A stretch of DNA of 64,000 nt from Candidatus Eiseniibacteriota bacterium. GTDB taxonomy: Bacteria; Eisenbacteria; RBG-16-71-46. The position numbers and the translations under genes were made by a program. Under the pieces are notes generated by a model. It was not told the origin of the DNA. It saw nothing but the letters and a program-made list of their open reading frames with translations, and searched no databases. The DNA is taken from positions 62,001 to 126,000 of the forward strand of contig JADJLL010000002.1 of the NCBI GenBank assembly GCA_016710095.1, given 5' to 3'. This document shows, one piece after another, positions 9,121 to 17,912 of the stretch; position 1 is the stretch's first letter; every line of letters begins with the position of its first letter.

Positions 9121-9202
9121 GGCGAGGACGCGGAGTTTTCGACGCAAGGATCCGGGACGGTCGCCCCCGCGGCCGTCCATCCCCCCTGTCAGGAGGTAGG
9201 AA

Positions 9203-9625
9203 GTGTCGCTGGAACGCACTCTCTTCATCGTCAAGCCGGACGCCACCGAGCGGAACCTCGTCGGCAAGATTCTCGCCCACGTCGAGGACAAGGGTTTCCG
9301 CCTGGTCGAGGCGCGCTACACCCGCCTCACTCGCGAGCAGTGCCAGGAGTTCTACGCCGAGCACGTCGGCAAGCCGTTCTTCAACGAACTGGTGGACTTC
9401 ATGACCTCGGCTCCGGTCATGCTTTGCTGCCTCGAGCGCGAGAACGCCGTGGCGTTCCTCCGCGAGACGATCGGCGCGACCGACCCGGCCCAGGCCGCCG
9501 AGGGCACGGTCCGCAAGCTGTTCGCCAAGTCGAAGGGCGCCAACTCGGTGCACGCGTCGGACAGCCTGCCCTCCGCCGAGCGCGAGGTGAAGCTGTTCTT
9601 CGGCGTCGCCGCGCTGTCGCACTGA
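9203..9625 (+). CDS. ndk: Nucleoside diphosphate kinase
   Basis: A 140-residue Ndk that transfers the gamma phosphate from ATP to NDPs through a phosphohistidine. It shows ERTLFIVKPDA at the N-terminus and the active-site histidine in GANSVHASDS. That segment sits in the family context of a preceding GTVRKLFA and a following SAEREVKLFF. It starts at GTG 9203 with an excellent Shine-Dalgarno (aggagg at 9191-9196). It lies downstream of sucCD, an arrangement that puts NTP made by succinyl-CoA ligase next to the enzyme that redistributes it. A strong terminator follows. Confidence 0.96.
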   Translation: MSLERTLFIVKPDATERNLVGKILAHVEDKGFRLVEARYTRLTREQCQEFYAEHVGKPFFNELVDFMTSAPVMLCCLERENAVAFLRETIGATDPAQAAEGTVRKLFAKSKGANSVHASDSLPSAEREVKLFFGVAALSH

Positions 9626-9636
9626 AGGTCGTTCAC

Positions 9637-9673
9637 GGGCGGCCGTCCCTCCGGGGCGGCCGCCCAGTTTTTT
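9637..9673 (+). terminator. Rho-independent terminator after ndk
   Basis: A perfect 9-bp stem gggcggccg / cggccgccc (9637-9645 with 9657-9665) is followed by ag and six T. It ends the sucC-sucD-ndk transcript. Confidence 0.93.
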
Positions 9674-9772
9674 CACCAAGTGCTGCTCGCACAGTCGCTT
9701 CGGGAGTTTTCCCCGCCGCGTTCCCGGTTCGGGGACGAGCCATCCGGCAAGCCGGACGATCGGGGCCGACGC

Positions 9773-9802
9773 TGGACGGAAGCTTCGTGACTATGCTAGC
9801 TT
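9773..9802 (+). promoter_or_regulatory. Candidate promoter of the yceD-rpmF-fab cluster
   Basis: TGGACG (9773-9778), an 18-bp spacer and TAGCTT (9797-9802) precede yceD by about 45 nt. The -10 hexamer is identical to that of sucC. Confidence 0.5.
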
Positions 9803-9848
9803 GCGCGCGCTTTTGGGGGGTCGGCCCTGGTGGCCGACTTCTTCGTTC

Positions 9849-10319
9849 ATGACCGATTTCATCCTCGACCTCGCCACGCTGAAGCCCACGCTGAACCGGG
9901 TGGAGGTCGAAGCAACGGCACCAGAGGTCGGACTTACCGAGACGGAATGGCGCAGCCCGATCGTGGGCGCTCTCCGAGTCGAGAAGTCCGGCTCGCGCGT
10001 GTCGGTGCGCGGCTTGGTGAGTTCCACCGCGCGGCTCGAATGCGTTCGCTGCCTGAACGAGTTCGATTGGCCCGTGGAAGTGGAACTCAGCTTGTTCGCG
10101 GATCAATCGGGCAAGTCCGACCGCCGCGAGGAAGAAGCCCTCGAGCGTGACGACTACATGCTGTTTCATGACGGGCGGCGGCTGGACCTTCGCGAAACCG
10201 TGCGGGAAATGCTGTTGCTCGAGTTGCCCATCACTCCCCATTGTCGGGAGGATTGCCCGGGGCTGTGCCCGAAGTGTGGCGCCGACCTCACCGTCGGTCC
10301 GTGCAACTGCACGGCATAG
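9849..10319 (+). CDS. yceD: DUF177 family protein (YceD)
   Basis: A 156-residue protein of the DUF177/YceD family. In other bacteria and plants this family is linked to 23S rRNA accumulation, and it is almost always encoded before rpmF, as here. Four Cys-containing clusters are visible: CVRC in the middle and, at the C-terminus, CREDCPGLCPKCG and CNC. These probably bind zinc. I chose ATG 9849; an upstream in-frame start would overlap the promoter. Confidence 0.85.
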   Translation: MTDFILDLATLKPTLNRVEVEATAPEVGLTETEWRSPIVGALRVEKSGSRVSVRGLVSSTARLECVRCLNEFDWPVEVELSLFADQSGKSDRREEEALERDDYMLFHDGRRLDLRETVREMLLLELPITPHCREDCPGLCPKCGADLTVGPCNCTA

Positions 10320-10361
10320 CGTCACTTTTCCGGCACGCGCCGGCTGCAGGAGGTTGGTCAC

Positions 10362-10544
10362 ATGGCAGTTCCCAAGCGGCGGCATTCGTCCACCCGCGGC
10401 AAGAAGCGCCGCACCGGCTGGAAGCTCAAGAAGGTTGGCACCAGCAAGTGCAGCAACTGCGGCGCCCCGAGCCTTGCGCATCGAGTCTGCAAGGCTTGCG
10501 GCTACTACAAGGGCGAAGAGATCGTCACGCCGCGCGAGCAGTAG
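10362..10544 (+). CDS. rpmF: 50S ribosomal protein L32
   Basis: A 60-residue L32 of the zinc-binding type. It begins MAVPKRRHSSTRGKKRR and carries two Cys pairs, CSNCG and CKACG. The preceding caggaggttgg is a strong ribosome-binding site for ATG 10362. The four-cysteine form suggests that zinc supply affects ribosome composition, although no cysteine-free paralogue is seen in this window. Confidence 0.97.
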   Translation: MAVPKRRHSSTRGKKRRTGWKLKKVGTSKCSNCGAPSLAHRVCKACGYYKGEEIVTPREQ

Positions 10545-10562
10545 GCGCACGGCGTACTGATC

Positions 10563-11585
10563 ATGTCACCCATCCCGCGCATCGGGATTGATGCGATGGG
10601 AGGCGACTTCGGCCCGCAGCCCGTGGCCGAAGGCGCCGCGCAAGCGTTTCGCGAGTGGGCTGGGAAGTTCGAGCTCACGCTCGTCGGAGACCAGTCCGAG
10701 ATTCGCGCTTCGCTCCAGCGCGCGCACGCCGAGCACCTGCCGATCACCGTCGTCCATGCCTCCGAAAAGGTGGACATGGGCGCGAAGGCGGCAGCCGCCG
10801 CCCGCAAGGCCGGCACATCGCTCGGCGTGCTCACCCAGATGCACAAGGACGGCAAGCTCGACGCCATCTACAGCGCCGGCAACACTGGCGCAGTGGTGGC
10901 GACGGCTCTGTTGGGTCTCGGGCGTCTCGAAGGCGTTTCGCGCCCGGCGCTCGCGGCGTTCATTCCCAACGACGGCGCGGGCACGGTCGTGCTCGACGTG
11001 GGCGCGAACGCCGAGGTGAAGGCCTCCTACCTGGTGCAGTTCGCGCACATGGGTTCGTGCTACGCCCGCACATTGCTCGGCGTCGAGAAGCCCCGCGTCG
11101 GGCTGCTCTCGATCGGTGAGGAAGACAGCAAGGGCAACGCGCTCGTACAGGAAACCTTGCCCCTGCTGCGTCAGGCCCAGCATCTCAACTTCATCGGCAA
11201 CGTCGAGGGACGCGACGTCTTCAACGGCCACTGCGACGTGATCGTGACGGACGGCTTCACCGGCAACGTGCTGCTCAAGACGGCCGAGGGCGCCGCGGCT
11301 TTCCTGAGCCGGGTGCTCAAGAACGAAGCGAAGCGCGACGTCTTCTCGATGCTCGGGGCGTTGATCATGTCGCCCGCGCGCGGGCGGATGCGGCGCAAGC
11401 TCGACTGGCAGGAGTTCGGTGGAGTGCCGCTCCTGGGCGTCAACGGCGGTTGCTTCATCGGTCATGGTGCGAGTGGTCCGCGCGCGTTCCGCAGCGCGAT
11501 CAAGCTCATGACCAGCTTCGTCGACCAGAGGGTCAACGAATCCATCCGCGAGGAGATCCTTTCCGACCATGTCCCTTCGTCCTGA
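10563..11585 (+). CDS. plsX: Phosphate acyltransferase PlsX
   Basis: A 340-residue enzyme converting acyl-ACP to acyl-phosphate, the first step of the PlsX/PlsY route to phosphatidic acid. The N-terminal RIGIDAMGGDFGP is diagnostic. Family motifs GKLDAIYSAGNTGA and GANAEVK follow, with VTDGFTGNVLLKTAEG in the C-terminal half. It sits 18 nt after rpmF and overlaps fabH by 17 nt, so it is part of one operon. A PlsY partner is not in this window. Confidence 0.96.
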   Translation: MSPIPRIGIDAMGGDFGPQPVAEGAAQAFREWAGKFELTLVGDQSEIRASLQRAHAEHLPITVVHASEKVDMGAKAAAAARKAGTSLGVLTQMHKDGKLDAIYSAGNTGAVVATALLGLGRLEGVSRPALAAFIPNDGAGTVVLDVGANAEVKASYLVQFAHMGSCYARTLLGVEKPRVGLLSIGEEDSKGNALVQETLPLLRQAQHLNFIGNVEGRDVFNGHCDVIVTDGFTGNVLLKTAEGAAAFLSRVLKNEAKRDVFSMLGALIMSPARGRMRRKLDWQEFGGVPLLGVNGGCFIGHGASGPRAFRSAIKLMTSFVDQRVNESIREEILSDHVPSS

Positions 11586-12631
11586 AACCCTTCGCGGCGT
11601 GACCATCACCGGTACGGGCATGTACGTGCCCGACCAGATCGTCACGAACCACGATCTCGCGAAGCTCGTCGAGACCACCGACGAGTGGGTCGTCGAACGC
11701 ACCGGCATCCGTGCGCGCCGCAAGGCCGCGCCGGAGCAGGCTTCGTCCGACCTCGCACTCATCGCGTGCCAGCGTGCGCTCGAGATGGCCAAGGTGGACG
11801 CGAAGGACGTGGACCAGATCATCCTTGCCACCACGACGCCCGATCGCATTCTTCCGTCGTGCGGATGCACGCTGCAGAAGAAGCTCGGCGCGACGAAGGC
11901 CGCGGCGTACGACGTGTTCGCGGCGTGCACGGGCTTCGTGTACGGCATGGGCATGGCGCGCGGCCTGATCGGCGGCGGTATGGCGGACACGGTGCTCGTC
12001 GTCGGCGTCGAGACGCTGTCGCGCATCGTCGACTACACCGATCGCAACACGTGCGTGCTCTTCGGTGACGGCGCCGGCGCGGCGGTCTTCCAGGCGTGCG
12101 AGCCCGGTACGGGCATCCACGCGGTGGACATGCACAGCGACGGCGAACTCGGCGAAGTGCTCGAAGTGCCCGCGGGTATCTCGCGCAATCCCGCCAACGA
12201 ACACACCGTGGCGGCGCGCGAACATTTCATCCGCATGCAGGGCAAGAAGCTGTTCCCGTTCGCGGTGCGCAGCATGGAAGACGCGACGCGCAAGTGCGTG
12301 GAGCGCGCCGGCTGGACCACCGACGACGTGCAGATGTTCATTCCGCACCAGGCGAACCTGCGCATCATCGAGGGCGTGCGCGAGCGGCTCGGGCTTCCCG
12401 AGGACCGCGTGTACGTGAACATCGACCGCTACGGCAACACGTCCTCCGCGTCCATCCCGATCGCGCTCGACGAACTCGTGCGCGCGGGCCGCGTGAAGCC
12501 GGGCGACCATGTGGCGTTCGCCGCGTTCGGCGGTGGCGCCACGTGGGGCGCGAGCACGATGACGTGGACCGCTCCGGTGCCGCGCCGGCGCTCCGGCCGA
12601 AGCCGCCGCCGCGGCGGGAGGCGTCGCGTGA
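11569..12631 (+). CDS. fabH: Beta-ketoacyl-ACP synthase III (probable one-base frameshift near the 3' end)
   Basis: FabH condenses acetyl-CoA with malonyl-ACP to start fatty-acid synthesis. The catalytic triad is visible: Cys in DVFAACTGFVYG, His in FIPHQANLRI, and Asn in YGNTSSASIP. As written the frame does not stop but runs into fabD through a linker of alternating Arg, Gly and Ser (RRRSGRSRRRGG). In GC-rich DNA that composition marks an out-of-frame read. Removing one base near 12585 gives the ordinary-looking end APAEAAAAAGGVA and a TGA at 12629-12631 overlapping the fabD GTG, the same GTGA junction used by neighbours. I therefore treat fabH and fabD as two genes. Confidence 0.88.
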
Positions 12632-13578
12632 AGCTCGCGTTCCTCTTCCCGGGACAGGGCGCGCAGAGCGTCGGCATGGGCCGTGCCCTCGCCGACGCCC
12701 ACGAGTCCGCGCGCGACGCGTTCGCGACCGCGGATCGCGTGCTCGGTTACTCGCTCAGCACGATGTGCTGGGAGGGGCCGGCGGAAGACCTCAAGAAGAG
12801 CGTGCACACCCAGCCCGCGTTGCTGACGCACAGCGTCGCCGCGTGGCGCCAGGTGGATGCGGCCGGACTCGTCCCGTCGTTCGTCGCCGGGCACAGCCTC
12901 GGCGAGTACTCGGCGTGCGTCGCGGCCGGGGCGTTGTCGTTCGAAGACGCGTTGCGCGTGACGAGTCGCCGCGGCGAACTCATGTACCAGGCCGGACTCG
13001 ATCGTCCCGGCGCGATGGCCGCGGTGCTGGGCCTTTCGCGCGAGGACGTCGAAGCGGCATGCGCCGAGGCCTCGTCTTCGGGTGTCGTGCGCGCGGCGAA
13101 CCTGAACGCGCCGGGCCAGATCGTGATCAGCGGCGAACCGGCCGCGGTGGATGCGGCGTGCGAAGCCGCGAAGGCGCGCGGTGCCAAGCGCGCGATCAAG
13201 CTCGAAGTGAGCGGTGCTTTCCATTCGCCGCTGATGGCGTCGGCGGCCGACGGCCTGCGCGAGGCGCTCGCCGGCGTGTCGATTTCCGACGCGCGCTGCC
13301 CGATCGTGTCGAACGCGTGGGCGCGCCCGGTGCAGAAGGCGGACGAGATCCGCGCGGCGCTCGAGGAGCAGCTGCTGTCTTCGGTCCGCTGGGAGGAGTC
13401 CATGCGGTTCCTGATCGAGTCGGGCGTCGAGGGCTTCGTCGAGCTGGGAACGGGCAAGGTGCTGCGCGGTCTGCTGCGCACCATCCACAAGGAAGCGGCG
13501 AGCTGGAACGTCGAGGATCCGGAGAGCCTCCAGGCCACGGTGACGGCGCTCGGTTCGGCGACAGGGAGCAACGCGTGA
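12628..13578 (+). CDS. fabD: Malonyl-CoA:ACP transacylase
   Basis: A 316-residue FabD that loads malonyl groups from CoA onto ACP. It starts at GTG with KLAFLFPGQGAQSVGMG. The nucleophile Ser is in GHSLGEYSA, and the partner His is in VSGAFHSPLM. The length is normal when started at GTG 12628, whose codon overlaps the corrected fabH stop. The end overlaps fabG by a GTGA junction. Confidence 0.93.
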   Translation: MKLAFLFPGQGAQSVGMGRALADAHESARDAFATADRVLGYSLSTMCWEGPAEDLKKSVHTQPALLTHSVAAWRQVDAAGLVPSFVAGHSLGEYSACVAAGALSFEDALRVTSRRGELMYQAGLDRPGAMAAVLGLSREDVEAACAEASSSGVVRAANLNAPGQIVISGEPAAVDAACEAAKARGAKRAIKLEVSGAFHSPLMASAADGLREALAGVSISDARCPIVSNAWARPVQKADEIRAALEEQLLSSVRWEESMRFLIESGVEGFVELGTGKVLRGLLRTIHKEAASWNVEDPESLQATVTALGSATGSNA

Positions 13579-14357
13579 GCGAGACTCAGGCCATGCCGGA
13601 GCAGGGGACGCCCAAGGACCTCGCGGGCCAGGTGATGTTCGTCACCGGCGGCGCGACGGGCATCGGACTCGCGGTGGCTCGGCGCCTCGCGGCCGGTAAC
13701 GCGACGGTCGCGATCTTCAATCGCAACCAGGAGCGCGCCGAAGCCGCGGTGCAGGGCATCCTCGCCGCGGGCCACACGGCGCACGCGTTCTCGGCGGACA
13801 TCGCGAAAACCGAGTCGGTGGACGCGGCGTTCGCTGCGGCGCTCGAGAAGCTCGGCCGCGTGGACGGACTCGTGAACAACGCGGGCCTCACGCGCGACGG
13901 CCTCTTCATGCGCATGAGCGACGCGCAGTGGGAAGAAGTGATCAACACGAACCTCGGCGGCGCGTTCCGTTGCTGCCGCGCGGTCGCGCGCAGCATGATG
14001 AAGGCGCGCTACGGCCGCATCGTGAACATCTCCTCGGTCGTCGGCCTCATGGGCAACGCCGGGCAGGTGAACTATTCGGCGAGCAAGGCGGGCCTGCTGG
14101 GCCTGACGAAGTCGCTCGCGCGCGAGCTCGCCTCGCGCAACGTCACGGTGAACGCGGTTTGCCCCGGGTTCATCGAGACGGACATGACCGCGCAGCTGCC
14201 GGAAGCGGCGCGCGCGGAGTTGTCGTCGAAGATCCCGCTGGGCCGTCTCGGCACGCCGGAGGACGTCGCGGAAGTCGTGGCGTTCCTCGTGTCGCCGCGC
14301 GCGGCCTACGTCACCGGCCAGACCTGGACGGTGGACGGCGGAATGGTGATGGAATAG
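13575..14357 (+). CDS. fabG: 3-oxoacyl-ACP reductase
   Basis: A short-chain dehydrogenase of 260 residues that reduces beta-ketoacyl-ACP with NADPH. It has the cofactor loop TGGATGIG, the NNAG motif, the catalytic Ser in NISSVVGLMG, and the Tyr-x-x-x-Lys pair as YSASK. The PGFIETDMT segment is characteristic of FabG. It begins at a GTG overlapping the fabD stop, with an N-terminal extension of about 15 residues before the Rossmann fold. The FabD-FabG-AcpP-FabF order is the classic one. Confidence 0.95.
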   Translation: MSETQAMPEQGTPKDLAGQVMFVTGGATGIGLAVARRLAAGNATVAIFNRNQERAEAAVQGILAAGHTAHAFSADIAKTESVDAAFAAALEKLGRVDGLVNNAGLTRDGLFMRMSDAQWEEVINTNLGGAFRCCRAVARSMMKARYGRIVNISSVVGLMGNAGQVNYSASKAGLLGLTKSLARELASRNVTVNAVCPGFIETDMTAQLPEAARAELSSKIPLGRLGTPEDVAEVVAFLVSPRAAYVTGQTWTVDGGMVME

Positions 14358-14409
14358 AAGCGAACTGGATCGAGAAGCAGGACCTTCAACTGCAATGGGA
14401 GGTGAAAAC

Positions 14410-14652
14410 ATGGCAGCGTTCAACGAAGACAAGGTCAAGGAAATCATCGCCAAGGAACTCGAAGTGGACGTCAAGAACCTGACGCCCGAGGCGAAGTTCA
14501 TCGAGGATCTCGGCGCCGACTCGCTCGACATCGTCGAGCTGGTGATGGCGCTCGAGGAGGAGTTCGGCCTCGACATCCCCGACGAGGACGCCGACAAGCT
14601 GAAGACGGTCGGTGACGCCCTCAAGTACCTCCAGGAGCACTCGAACGCCTAA
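14410..14652 (+). CDS. acpP: Acyl carrier protein
   Basis: An 80-residue acidic carrier protein with the phosphopantetheine attachment site Ser in GADSLDIVEL. ATG 14410 follows a strong gggaggtg ribosome-binding site, consistent with high expression. The stop codon lies within the loop of a small hairpin (14642-14659), discussed separately. Confidence 0.97.
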   Translation: MAAFNEDKVKEIIAKELEVDVKNLTPEAKFIEDLGADSLDIVELVMALEEEFGLDIPDEDADKLKTVGDALKYLQEHSNA

Positions 14653-14689
14653 GCGTTCGTGACAGGACTCCGGGTCCGGACCGGACCCG
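14642..14689 (+). promoter_or_regulatory. Hairpin and dyad between acpP and fabF
   Basis: A perfect 7-bp stem cgaacgc / gcgttcg (14642-14648 with 14653-14659) spans the acpP stop codon. A second perfect dyad with 9-bp arms, cgggtccgg a ccggacccg (14671-14689), follows it. Neither has a T tract. They could stabilise the abundant acpP message, partially attenuate transcription into fabF, or bind a regulator. This is inference from symmetry alone. Confidence 0.4.
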
Positions 14690-14768
14690 CGCCGTTCAGC
14701 CCAGTGTCGGGGCGGTGCGGCGCGGGTCGGCGGGCGGGCCCGGAACAGCGTAGGGAGACCGTGCAAAC

Positions 14769-16016
14769 ATGAGTGGAAACGGGCCACGCATTTTCGTGAC
14801 TGGCGCAGGAGTGCTGTCGCCGGTTGGCAATGACGTGGAGGCAACCTGGAACAGCCTGGTGGCGGGCAAGTCCGGGGCGGCGCCGATCACGCGCTTCGAT
14901 ACCTCCGCCTTCGAGACGAAGTTCGCCTGTGAGGTGAAGGACTTCAGTTTCGAAGGAATCATCGACCGCAAGGAGGCGAGGCGAATGGATCGCTTCGTCC
15001 AGTACGCGGTCGTGGCCAGCCACGAAGCCGTCCGTAACGCCGGTCTCGTACCGGAACAGCTCGATTGCGACCGCATCGGCGTGATCATCGGTTCAGGCAT
15101 CGGCGGCATGGAGACCTTCGAGACCCAGCATTCACAGCTGGTCGAGAAGGGCCCCGGCCGCGTCAGCCCGTTCTTCATTCCGATGATGATCTCGGACATG
15201 GCCGCAGGCCAGGTGTCGATCCAGTTCGGATTCAAAGGTCCGAACTTCAGCACCGTGTCCGCGTGCGCCTCAGGTGCGCATGCGATCGGCGAAGCGTTTC
15301 GACTGCTTCGCGCCGGGGACGCCGACTGCATCATCGCCGGAGGCGCCGAAGCCACGATCACGCCCATGGCGGTCGCGGGATTCGGGAACATGCGCGCCCT
15401 CTCCACGCGAAATGACGACCCGCAACGCGCCAGCCGTCCGTTCGACAAGGACCGCGACGGCTTCGTCATCGGCGAAGGCGCCGGACTGCTCGTGCTCGAA
15501 ACCGAAGAGCACGCCCGACGCCGTGGTGCGACCGCAATCTGCGAACTCGTGGGCTATGGAGCCTCGGGCGACGCGTTCCACATGACCTCTCCCTGCCTGG
15601 ATGGTGACGGCGCCGCGCGCGCGATGAAGCGCGCGCTGCAGGACGCCGGGATGGCCACCGACGAGGTCATGTACATCAACTCTCACGGCACTTCGACGCC
15701 CGCGGGGGATCCGATCGAAGTGACGGCCGTGAAGACGGTGTTCGGGGAACATGCGCGGCGCCTGATGATGGGTTCGACGAAGTCCATGACCGGCCACCTG
15801 CTGGGTGCCGCCGGAGGACTCGAAGCGGTCGTCACCGCGCTGGTGCTCGCGCGAGGCGTCGTCCCCCCGACGATCAACCTCGACACACCGGATGAGGCAT
15901 GCGACCTCGATTTCATCCCGAATCAGGCCCGAACCGTGAAGGTGAAGGCCGCCCTGTCGAACTCGTTCGGGTTCGGCGGGCACAACGTGACACTGGCGAT
16001 GAAGGCTATCGCGTAA
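14769..16016 (+). CDS. fabF: Beta-ketoacyl-ACP synthase II
   Basis: A 415-residue elongating ketosynthase that extends acyl-ACP with malonyl-ACP. The active-site Cys is in STVSACASGAHAIG, and the two His are in INSHGTSTPAGDP and STKSMTGHLLGAAG. The C-terminal NSFGFGGHN is typical. It is separated from acpP by 116 nt containing two inverted repeats but probably belongs to the same transcript. The rnc gene follows with almost no gap. Confidence 0.96.
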   Translation: MSGNGPRIFVTGAGVLSPVGNDVEATWNSLVAGKSGAAPITRFDTSAFETKFACEVKDFSFEGIIDRKEARRMDRFVQYAVVASHEAVRNAGLVPEQLDCDRIGVIIGSGIGGMETFETQHSQLVEKGPGRVSPFFIPMMISDMAAGQVSIQFGFKGPNFSTVSACASGAHAIGEAFRLLRAGDADCIIAGGAEATITPMAVAGFGNMRALSTRNDDPQRASRPFDKDRDGFVIGEGAGLLVLETEEHARRRGATAICELVGYGASGDAFHMTSPCLDGDGAARAMKRALQDAGMATDEVMYINSHGTSTPAGDPIEVTAVKTVFGEHARRLMMGSTKSMTGHLLGAAGGLEAVVTALVLARGVVPPTINLDTPDEACDLDFIPNQARTVKVKAALSNSFGFGGHNVTLAMKAIA

Positions 16017-16022
16017 AGGCGC

Positions 16023-17854
16023 GTGCACGACGCCGCGGAGGCCGGGGACGGCGCCGCGGGAAGCGTGAGACGACGCCTGCTCCTGCCCAGTCGCAAGGTT
16101 TCTTCGGCTGGCTGAAGTCCCTGTTCGGTTTCGGGCGCAAGGAAAAGGAAGCGGACAAGCGCCCGCGCCGTGGTTCAGCGTCGCTGGACCAGCAGGAGAA
16201 GCGTGTCCTCGAAGAGTTCCAGAAGCAGTTCGGCATCACGTTCCGTGACCCCGGCCTGCTGAAGCTCGCGCTCACCCACCGCTCGTACCTGAGCGTGACC
16301 GGCCAGGGGCCGCGCGAGTCGAACGAACGGCTCGAGTTCCTCGGCGACTCGGTGCTCGGACTCGTCACCAGCGAGTACCTGTACCGCCGCCACCCGGACG
16401 AGCATGAAGGCCAGCTGACGAAGACCAAGTCGTTGCTGGTCTCGAAGGCCATCCTGTCGCGGCGAGCGCTGCGCATGGGGTTGGGCCGTTACGTCCTGAT
16501 GAGCCACTCCGAGGTGGAGTCGGGCGGCCGTCAGCGCCTGTCCATCCTCGCCGACGCGTTCGAGTCCGTGCTCGGCGCCGTGTACCTCGACCAGGGTTTC
16601 GAGGTCGCGCGCGAGTACATCCACAAGCACCTGCTCGCGGAATCCGACTCGATCGTGGCGGACAAGCGCCACACGAACTACAAGAGCCACCTGCAGGAGT
16701 ACGTGCAGAGCACCTACCGCACGCACCCCGTGTACCGCATCCGGAGCGAGAACGGTCCCGACCACTCCAAGCACTTCATGGTGGAGGTGATGGTCGGCCG
16801 CCGCACGCTCGGTGAAGGCCGCGGTCACAACAAGAAGGAAGCGGAACAGGCCGCCGCGCGCGACGCGCTCGAGCGTGTCGAGAAGGTGCGTGGCGGAGCG
16901 CGCGAGGAACAGCCCGAGACGCCGCGTGAGCGCGCCCCGGTCGCGCGTGTGGCGGAAGAGCATGAGGACGGCGAGGAGTCGGGAGAGAGCCGTCGCCGCC
17001 GTCGTGGACGGCGCGGTGGGCGTGGGCGCCGTGATGGCGCTGGAAGCGCGGCGTCCGACTCTGCCGAGAGCGCTGAGCTCGAGCCGATGAGCGCTGTCGC
17101 CGCTCCGGCAGGTGAGCCGGAGGAACTGCTCGAACTCGCGTCCCGCGACACAGGGGAAGCCGCCGAGGATTCCGAGCCGTTCGACGACGACGACTACGAT
17201 GAGGTGGACGTCGACGCAACGGGCGGTGTGGATTCCGAGGAAGAGGTCGACGACCTCGAGGACGACGATGAACTCGAGGGCGAGGACGACGATCTCGACG
17301 ACGACGAAGAAGACGGGGATGACGAAGACGAGGAAGAGGACGACGACGACCGCGAGGAGGACTTCATTTCGCCTGTCGTCACGCCTGCTCTGGTCGCTGC
17401 GCCGTCACCGAGTCCCGCGGCTGCAGTCGCGGCGGTTCCTGTGGGGGCCCCTGCCGCCCCCGCGTCCTCTCCGGCCCCCATGGCCTGGGGACGCGGAACT
17501 CGTCGTGTGTCTCGTGGTGCCGCGGCGCCGGCCCCTGTGGCGGAGGTCGTGGGGGTGGCCGTGCCCGGTCCCGCTCCGATCCTCGCGCCGATTCCGGCCC
17601 CGGAGCCGATCGAGGACGAGTCTCGCCCGGTGCACGAGGAAGTACTCGTGGATCCGTTCGACATGCGCGAAGAGGAAGAGCTCGTTCCGGAAGTCGAAGT
17701 CGTGCCGCCGGTCGCCGATCCGGACGAGGACGACGAGCAGGTTGACGCGCGTATCGAGGAAATGGAGCGCGCGATGGCGAACTTCGGCCAGCGAAAGGGA
17801 TCCGATCCCGCGCCGAAACGCTCGACCTTCGGCCGACGAGGCCGCAAACGCTGA
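16023..17854 (+). CDS. rnc: Ribonuclease III with long disordered C-terminal extension (probable frameshift near the start)
   Basis: The core is a standard RNase III: the catalytic motif NERLEFLGDSVL, then ADAFESVLGAVYLDQG with the second acidic pair. A double-stranded RNA-binding domain follows (NYKSHLQEYVQ through GHNKKEAEQAAARDAL). About 320 further residues follow from near position 16890. First comes an Arg/Gly-rich block (RRRRRGRRGGRGRR), then a long Asp/Glu run, then a Pro/Ala/Val-rich part ending in a basic RRGRKR. No ATG, GTG or TTG precedes the core in its own frame between 15899 and the catalytic domain. GTG 16023 in another frame reads VHDAAEAGDGAAG and joins the core frame if one G is missing near 16060. 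I favour that start. The alternative is ATG 15899, overlapping fabF by 118 nt. Confidence 0.85.
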
Positions 17855-17879
17855 ATCCGTACCGAAGCACGGAAACGAG

Positions 17880-17912
17880 AAGCGGCCTCCGGGTGACCGG
17901 AGGCCGCTTTCG
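17880..17912 (+). terminator. Terminator hairpin after rnc
   Basis: A perfect 13-bp stem aagcggcctccgg / ccggaggccgctt (17880-17892 with 17897-17909) has a gtga loop. Only a short T stretch follows, but the stem is very stable and lies 26 nt after the rnc stop. Confidence 0.8.

Noticed and set aside
11569..13578. Single bifunctional FabH-FabD enzyme
   Set aside because: The Arg-rich linker has shadow-frame composition, and a one-base correction restores two normal genes with the GTGA overlap used elsewhere.
15899..16022. RNase III start at ATG 15899
   Set aside because: It would overlap fabF by 118 nt and the extension has Arg-rich, out-of-frame composition. GTG 16023 plus one missing base gives a natural N-terminus.
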